From positions 124,001-188,000 of the forward strand of contig JAKULF010000001.1 of NCBI GenBank assembly GCA_022661535.1: a stretch of DNA of 64,000 nt. Direction: 5' to 3'. The notes under the pieces were generated by a model that saw only the letters and a program-made list of their open reading frames with translations, did no database searches and was not told the DNA's origin. The DNA is from Eutypa lata. Taxonomy: Eukaryota > Ascomycota > Sordariomycetes > Xylariales > Diatrypaceae. How positions within the stretch are numbered: position 1 is the first letter of the stretch; each line of letters starts with the position of its first letter. Of this stretch, positions 58,652 through 64,000 are shown one piece after another. The position numbers and the translations under genes were made by a program.

Positions 58652-59182
58652 ATGACTCAAGCTGCATCACTCCACCCAGAGAGTATTGAGCCTGGTGATC
58701 ACCAGGCCTATATGAGAATAGCTCTTTCTTTAGCCACCAAATCAACACCTAAACCAACCAATTATCGCGTTGGGGCTCTCATACTAGATGTAGCGACAAA
58801 CGAGATATTGGCTACGGGCTACACCTTAGAGCTACCTGGGAATACGCACGCGGAGCAGTGCTGCTTTGAAAAACTTTCCGAGAAGTATTCTGTGTCACCA
58901 AAGATGCTTTCGCAGGTACTGCCTGACGAAGTTGCTCTTTACACGACTGTAGAGCCGTGTTCCAAAAGGCTGAGTGGGAACCTTCCTTGCGTGGATCGTA
59001 TCCTAGCTATTGGGAAAAGAATCAGGACTGTTTATGTTGGAGTCCAGGAGCCTGCCAAGTTTGTCAGTGAAAATTCTAGTAGTCAAAAACTAAAAGATGC
59101 TGGCATAAATGTTGTTCATGTTAGCGGATTAGAGCAGGAGATCCTTGAGGTTGCTACAGCAGGGCATGAGAAGCAAGCATGA
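58652..59182 (+). CDS. Riboflavin-type (DRAP) deaminase / CDA-fold zinc deaminase, 176 aa
   Basis: Single exon. Zinc-binding motifs of the cytidine/deoxycytidylate deaminase superfamily are complete: H66-A67-E68 in 'NTHAEQCC' (Glu68 the proton shuttle) and C103 ... C113 in 'TTVEPCSKRLSGNLPC'. The spacing and 'EPCSKRLSGN' closely resemble the deaminase domain of Rib2 proteins, which deaminate the pyrimidine intermediate of riboflavin synthesis; here the domain is alone, without the pseudouridine synthase partner found in yeast Rib2. Cytosolic by prediction. It could instead act on another pterin- or pyrimidine-like substrate. Surrounding genes give no further clue. Confidence 0.85.
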   Translation: MTQAASLHPESIEPGDHQAYMRIALSLATKSTPKPTNYRVGALILDVATNEILATGYTLELPGNTHAEQCCFEKLSEKYSVSPKMLSQVLPDEVALYTTVEPCSKRLSGNLPCVDRILAIGKRIRTVYVGVQEPAKFVSENSSSQKLKDAGINVVHVSGLEQEILEVATAGHEKQA

Positions 59183-59715
59183 GCATAAGTTTCCAGTCGT
59201 TCGTGGTGGTCCTGCTATATGTATTGTTTTAGTTCACAGTAGCTACTTGATTTTAGCAGTCAGAGTCTATCAAGTAACGACTATGTCCTAAAATAGCACA
59301 CCCTTGTTGAAGATAAAGTGTTACATTCCATGATAAACACATTCATTCATTCATCTTGTCCGTGAAAGGTGGAATAATTATGTTGAATAACTACTTCGTA
59401 GCTAACCTACCCATGTAGATTCACTTCATTCAAAGCAGTAACATCTAGAGCACTCGTCCGCGTTCTACCTAGAAGAGCCACTACTAATTCCAGTTTGTAG
59501 GCAGTAGGCAAACATTTGAAGGCACTAAAATAGCAAGAAATGAAGAGCTGTAGCTACATATGTAGAAGCTACCCCCCTAAGTACCTACTCAGCATACTGA
59601 CGGTTAATTCTCGGGGTATGTATCCGAGGCATCCACACCACTTACACACACGGTACTTATATAATAATAATCCAAATTTGCTTCAACCATTAGAAGCCAG
59701 CAGCTTGCTTCAGCT
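59183..59715. other. Intergenic upstream of the tRNA
   Basis: AT-rich, no features besides TACCTA words (59404-59413, 59465-59471). Confidence 0.5.
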
Positions 59716-59745
59716 GCCCGGTTAGCTCAATCGGTAGAGCGCGAG

Positions 59746-59798
59746 GTACGATTTCTCTCTTCCTAGCTTATCACTGGCTTTACTGACTCCTAGAATAG
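59746..59798 (+). other. 53-nt GT...AG insertion inside the anticodon stem of the tRNA
   Basis: Begins GTACG, ends AATAG, and contains TACTGAC, a branch-site-like sequence 12-17 nt before the end. It follows CGAG and precedes ACTCTTA. The dinucleotide AG on both sides means the exact boundary can slide by up to two bases. Position 30/31 is not the canonical tRNA intron site. Confidence 0.7.
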
Positions 59799-59805
59799 AC
59801 TCTTA

Positions 59806-59818
59806 CTCAATAGAGGTT
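59806..59818 (+). other. Canonical 13-nt tRNA intron after nucleotide 37
   Basis: Sequence CTCAATAGAGGTT between A37 and A38. The TAGAG portion can pair with the CTCT of the anticodon loop, the usual pre-tRNA arrangement for the splicing endonuclease. Confidence 0.75.
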
Positions 59819-59854
59819 ATCTCGAGGTTGCGGGTTCGACCCCCGCATCGGGCT

Positions 59855-60970
59855 CTATTCCCGGTGCATCTCGTTCAAGCGAGACACTTCGAACCATTCT
59901 TTTTTTACCTTTTCTTTTCTTTATTTTTTTTTTTCCTTTTTCCGGAGACCCTTCTCTCCTTCCAACCAACTTTCTTTAAGTCATTTCCATACTATTATTG
60001 TCAGCTCCTTTCCCTGTCACCTCATCTTCATTCATTCGAACGCCCTCAGCATTAGCTTTACTGTTTTGTGCGAAGATTGTTGTCGTTATTCAAGCAGAAG
60101 TTCCATTGACAAAGGGGGATGGATATATAGATAGATATATAGACAGATAGATCCGTATTCTCATACATATTTTCCTGTATTCTACCTAGCTAGTTCAGTT
60201 TCAATTTTCTTCTCGGTCAGCGTAGCCAGCTTCACATAGCTGAAACGATCAGCCTTCGGGAAATATTGTTTAATTTGCGGGCAGTATCTGAAGATGATTC
60301 ATGGTTTATATTACTGCTGTCAGAGACCCACCGTATTGTTTCTCGTTCACTTACTAGACGTAGCTTTAGAGCAGCATATTTCTTATCGTCGCCTGAAGCC
60401 GATAGACCCCGGTCCCTAAATCCCAAGTCGGAAGGTTCGGATCGGAATGCGGGATGCGGGATGCCAAAGTGGGACGTCGGAGCGACCTCCGGCACGCCGG
60501 TCGGTGGAAGGCACAACTCAATTTGAAGACACTCATGTCGCCTAGAATGTTGCAGCTAATATTAAAAGCTCTCGTCCATTATCATGTCGCTATTTCGCTT
60601 CATCTAACAATTTGACTTAGGTACTTAGGAGGTATGTAAGCTACATGTAGGTAGACAAGATTTCAAAAAGAAAATTGATCATAGTTGCAATCCGTGTCTC
60701 AAAACGCGCATCACCACAATATATATAATTGGTCCCACGCCTTAATCAGATAGGCGCCAGATCACGACTGCATTCAAATAATTGAATGGCTGAGGGCTAC
60801 CCAGTATTTAAATATAGTCCTCTACTAAGCCAGGACAGACAGCCCTTATCTTGTCACTGGATGAAGATGGTTGCTTTAGGGTATACAAGATAATCATGGT
60901 AATATGTCTCCGCCTATCCTTCGTATATACAAGTGGTATGCTTAGCATATCTTCACACCTTTATAGCCGA
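59855..60970. other. Intergenic
   Basis: T-rich to 60000, a (TAGA)n-like stretch at 60125-60155, a GC-rich patch at 60380-60515 with nested inverted CGG triplets (CGGAGCGACCTCCG, CCGGCACGCCGG), then AT-rich. No gene. Confidence 0.5.
59900..59906 (+). terminator. Likely RNA polymerase III terminator (T7)
   Basis: First run of at least four T after the tRNA, 45 nt past its 3' end; more T runs follow to 59940. Confidence 0.5.
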
Positions 60971-61384
60971 TTAGCAGCTGCTTCCGCCTCCGCTATCACC
61001 TCCACTTGAACTTGATCCTCCCGAGTCACTACTACTTCCACCCCCTCCACTACTACTGCTACTGCTTCCACCACCACTATATCCACCACAATCGCCTCCG
61101 CTATAAGAAGGGGTATAGGTATACGGGCTATAACTGTTTCCGCCGCCGCTGCTTCCGCTACTGCCGCCACCACCACCGCCACTATACCCAGTGCGACGAG
61201 TTACAGGCTTCGTCCCTCCATTGGTGGCTGGGGTGCTGTAAGTAGCCGGCTTGGGAGTGTAGATGATGTTGGGCGCTTGCTGCTTCTTTTTCTTGGACTA
61301 ATTTGCGGTCAGTTAACAGGATCTTCTAATACATTAAGGAAACTTCGGCTCAGGTACAAATGGGTTGCTGAGTCCGAACAGCAT
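60971..61384 (-). CDS. Small Gly/Ser/Tyr-rich protein, 117 aa
   Basis: Exons 61384-61358 and 61297-60971; phase 0. Exon 1 gives MLFGLSNPF, then SKKKKQQAPNIIYTPKPATY, followed by low-complexity Gly/Ser runs with interspersed Tyr and two Cys, ending GGGSSC*. The Gly/Ser frame is strongly non-random on the minus strand while other frames are Ala/Val runs. Hydrophilic and disordered; no signal peptide despite a hydrophobic start. Role unknown; the trinucleotide repeats make it prone to length change. I place moderate trust in the exon 1 junction. Confidence 0.55.
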
Positions 61385-64000
61385 CTTTGCGATTGGCTTT
61401 AGGATAATAATCTAATGCTTGAAGTTTCTGATGATTGGCTTGCTTGATAGCTTGATGGTTGAGAGAGAGAGAGTGTGTGTGTGTTGATGTGTAAGTAAGT
61501 TGTGCGAATGTTCAAACTTCTCCCTCTTCAAACGCATGCTTCCCGACTTCGTTTTATATTCATCTCAGCCGCCATCTCGATCAATATTTAGCCCTCGAAA
61601 TTCGGCCTCGGCTGAGTGCCGCTTCACTCCTCCGCCAGCTCCCGAGGCAGTGCAATGACGTCGCGCGCGCTAGCACGCCCAAAGCGAAGCGTCGTTCAGC
61701 CGCACCGACCGATCTCCATCACCGAACTCCCAAATTGGCAACGGGAAGCGGAATCACCTCATCCTCTGCCTGTCAGCCTTGCGGCCCGTTGTTTTCCGCT
61801 TTAAGGCTATAAGAGATAACGCTACTTACTTGGAACGGGATTGCGGCAAAGGCGCTGCGGCGCGCCAAGCCCGACCCCTTTTGCTCCACACAAGGTCATC
61901 GTGACCTACTTCTTAGCGCTGGTGCACGGCGGAATTGTAAGGGACTCGGTCGCTAGATCAGGATAGCAAGACTGGCGTCACTTCACGCAAGGCATACTGA
62001 TCGCGTCACATACGGGGTAGTCGTGATTAACATGCATCGTGTCGCCTCTCCCTACTTTGACTCTGATCAATAACATCTATCCGTACTCCACATTAGCTGA
62101 ATGAGAACCTGGTCTACTTAGAAACAAATTAAACACCTCGGCAATATCTCTAGTAACAATTCTTAATACCTACTGGTCAGTTTCGCTAAAGTTGCATATG
62201 CCTCTGCTGTCTCACTTGTCGTGACACAAGGCGCATATCATGTGCCTCCCTTATTGAGTACGGGTGCAGATGGACGAAACGTTGTTGATACCACAAAACC
62301 CATTGAATCTTTCGACCAGAGTTGGGCACTATCATGTGGTTTTGGCTTTGGGGCATTGGGTGATCTCGAACCTTATTAGACAAGCAAGCTTCCTCTTGTC
62401 GTGTCACGTTTCTGTCTGAAGCAGGACCCGTTAAAGCAAATACCTTGCTTGTCATTCCGAATTCGAGAAGAGAATTATGTCTATAGATAAGTTCTGGGCG
62501 AGTAAGGTTGTGCGTGGATATAGCTACCTCGTTGAGAAGTACCTCGTTCCAAGCTACGATGATACTACCTAGCAGTACTCCCCTCGGGGAATTCGGGATT
62601 TTAAGAGAAGTTAGATAACTTTTATCTAGAAAAATATCCTCGTGAGCTTACTATATATCTCCAAATATTCGAATAAAATTAGTCACATGCCCAAACAAAA
62701 CCGGCTTGCTTTAGGAGAGGTATATCCTTCAACATATGAGACATTGACTATGTGTTGATGGAAACCAGAAACCAACGTATATCCCACTAAGGCGAGCATC
62801 CCATACACTGAAGAACTTACCTATTATTTACATGTCATCTATTGCAGGAACGATAACTCATCTAATGTATGATAAAATTACAATCTAGCTAGCACCTTAC
62901 TTTTAAATAAATACAACTCTATATTTACGACACTGTCACTAAAGCTGACATCAAAGCATCTCTCTCCTCACCAGTTGCCTCGATCATACTCTTTGATTCC
63001 CTAGTTGAAGGGGGAAGATTTTATCAACCCCCCCATAGAAAATTTACCAAGATGTTTTAGGTAGCTAGCAAGGGAAGATTGCTACTGAATTCAGAGATGT
63101 TTGATCAACCTTTTTTTTTTTTAAGACATAAAGACAACTCGGAGCATAATTTGACAATTATATAGAGTCAAGATATCGACTTTGTTTAACAAGAAAATGT
63201 AAAGTTGGCCCTACGAATTATCATGGATTCCTGAAAATAATACACTCGAAGTATACCAAGGCCAGGGGCTGGTAATGTATAAATAAAGCTTAAGAATTTG
63301 TAGATACAGTGTCTACCTCTCCAGACAGCTAAAAATAGATACACAGACACCCGCGTACCTATTATATCTAAATGATGGGTAATGCTTAGCTATGTAGCTG
63401 TGAAGTTCATAAACTCGCTGTTTACAGAGCTACAAAGTCTACATCTACAAACCTTCCGAATTCAAACAAAATAGTGGAAATTGAATTCTGATAACTAATT
63501 CCATCGTTTTAGATGTGAGTTTCATAATGTCAGAAGTCATGATAACTATTGCGTGAAAGGCCCCAGTGTGGGTTCTCTAATCACATATAAACACATTTGC
63601 GCATGTGATGAGAGGTAGCATTTACTGATGTACCAGAAGATATTTGGTCTATAGCCTGTCTTATTTAGGCAGCTATGCCCAATGATATAGTGATTGAACG
63701 TTGTAAATATTCTTGACGTAAATGACCTAAGTTTCATGATTGGTCAAGGACCGATCACCAGATTTCTACCATGTATCAAACTTTCCTCTCCTGAGTCATA
63801 CACATTGGAACCAATCTGGATTTCCCCTTTTTATTGCTATGATCACCCTCATTTTGTGTGCAAGGGTGGTTATTTTATTTTAATATGAACTTGGCCGAAC
63901 TTCAAAAATGAAGACATGATTCATTTACACAGTCTGAACTTCAGCAATTGGCTCAGAGACCCACAAAGACTCCATGTACTGTCATAGGACTGGAGCCACG
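61385..64000. other. Gene-free right end
   Basis: About 2.6 kb. A GC-rich, ORF-containing patch at 61600-61900 has no recognisable product. The rest is AT-rich, with a T12 run at 63111-63122. No RNA gene, transposase or conserved protein recognised. Confidence 0.5.

Larger units (their letters stand above)
59716..59854 (+). tRNA. tRNA-Lys (anticodon CUU) interrupted by two insertions
   Basis: Segments 59716-59745, 59799-59805 and 59819-59854 join into a 73-nt tRNA with every standard feature. The acceptor GCCCGGT pairs with ATCGGGC (discriminator T). The D stem GCTC/GAGC has loop AATCGGTA. The anticodon stem CGAGA/TCTCG has loop CTCTTAA with CTT at 34-36. The variable loop is AGGTT, and the T stem GCGGG/CCCGC has loop TTCGACC. 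The two removed pieces are a 13-nt intron after nucleotide 37 (canonical) and a 53-nt insertion between nucleotides 30 and 31. With the 53-nt piece left in, the anticodon stem is broken and U33 is lost. The A box (59723-59734) and B box (59833-59842) are intact; no run of four or more T interrupts the gene. Confidence 0.85.

Noticed and set aside
60961..61182. Ala/Val-rich minus ORF
   Set aside because: Frame shadow of the Gly/Ser-rich protein caused by GGx/AGx triplets.
1..64000. CRISPR arrays, bacterial operons, rRNA genes, full-length transposases or retroelements
   Set aside because: None seen; intron structure and gene content are fungal nuclear.

Overview
This window reads as nuclear DNA of a filamentous ascomycete (Pezizomycotina, probably Sordariomycetes). 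The supporting signs are short GT-AG introns of about 50-110 nt with CTAAC/CTGAC branch sites, a HET-domain gene, a Zn2Cys6 regulator, pisatin-demethylase-like and trichodiene-oxygenase-like P450s, GH81 glucanase, STN1, and intergenic DNA full of short TAGGTA/TACCTA words. I placed exon boundaries by hand from splice signals and frame continuity. No transcript or database evidence was available.

Left part (0-14.5 kb), mostly conserved cellular genes: a small Lys/Ala/Pro-rich protein, a PP2A activator (PTPA/Rrd1 family, minus), an 880-residue acidic protein with SUMO-interaction-like repeats and a possible Myb/SANT-like C-terminus, a decayed gene fragment, a 241-bp TA-flanked inverted-repeat element (MITE), and a 1263-residue coiled-coil protein with internal 39-residue repeats.

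Middle part (15-45 kb), accessory in character. It holds a P450, a 4.7-kb AT-rich stretch without genes, a 2-oxoglutarate/Fe(II) dioxygenase, a secreted aspartic protease, two MFS transporters, a second P450, an SRR1-domain protein, a short-chain dehydrogenase divergent from a Zn2Cys6 regulator, a small secreted protein, a HET-domain protein and a two-domain glyoxalase I. Two oxygenase families, two transporters, an SDR and a regulator look like a tailoring or detoxification cluster, but no PKS, NRPS, terpene synthase or DMATS is present. The SDR/regulator promoter carries palindromic TCCGCGGA sites.

Right part (46-64 kb), mostly conserved genes: a vacuolar-type Ca2+/H+ antiporter, a secreted GH81 endo-1,3-beta-glucanase, the telomere-capping protein STN1, a DNAJC9-like J-protein, an orphan ORF, a riboflavin-type deaminase, a tRNA gene, and a small Gly/Ser-rich protein, followed by about 2.6 kb with nothing recognisable.

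The most unusual item is the tRNA at 59.7 kb. Its parts assemble into a perfect 73-nt tRNA-Lys(CUU) only if two separate insertions are removed: a canonical 13-nt intron after nucleotide 37, and a 53-nt GT...AG insertion inside the anticodon stem.
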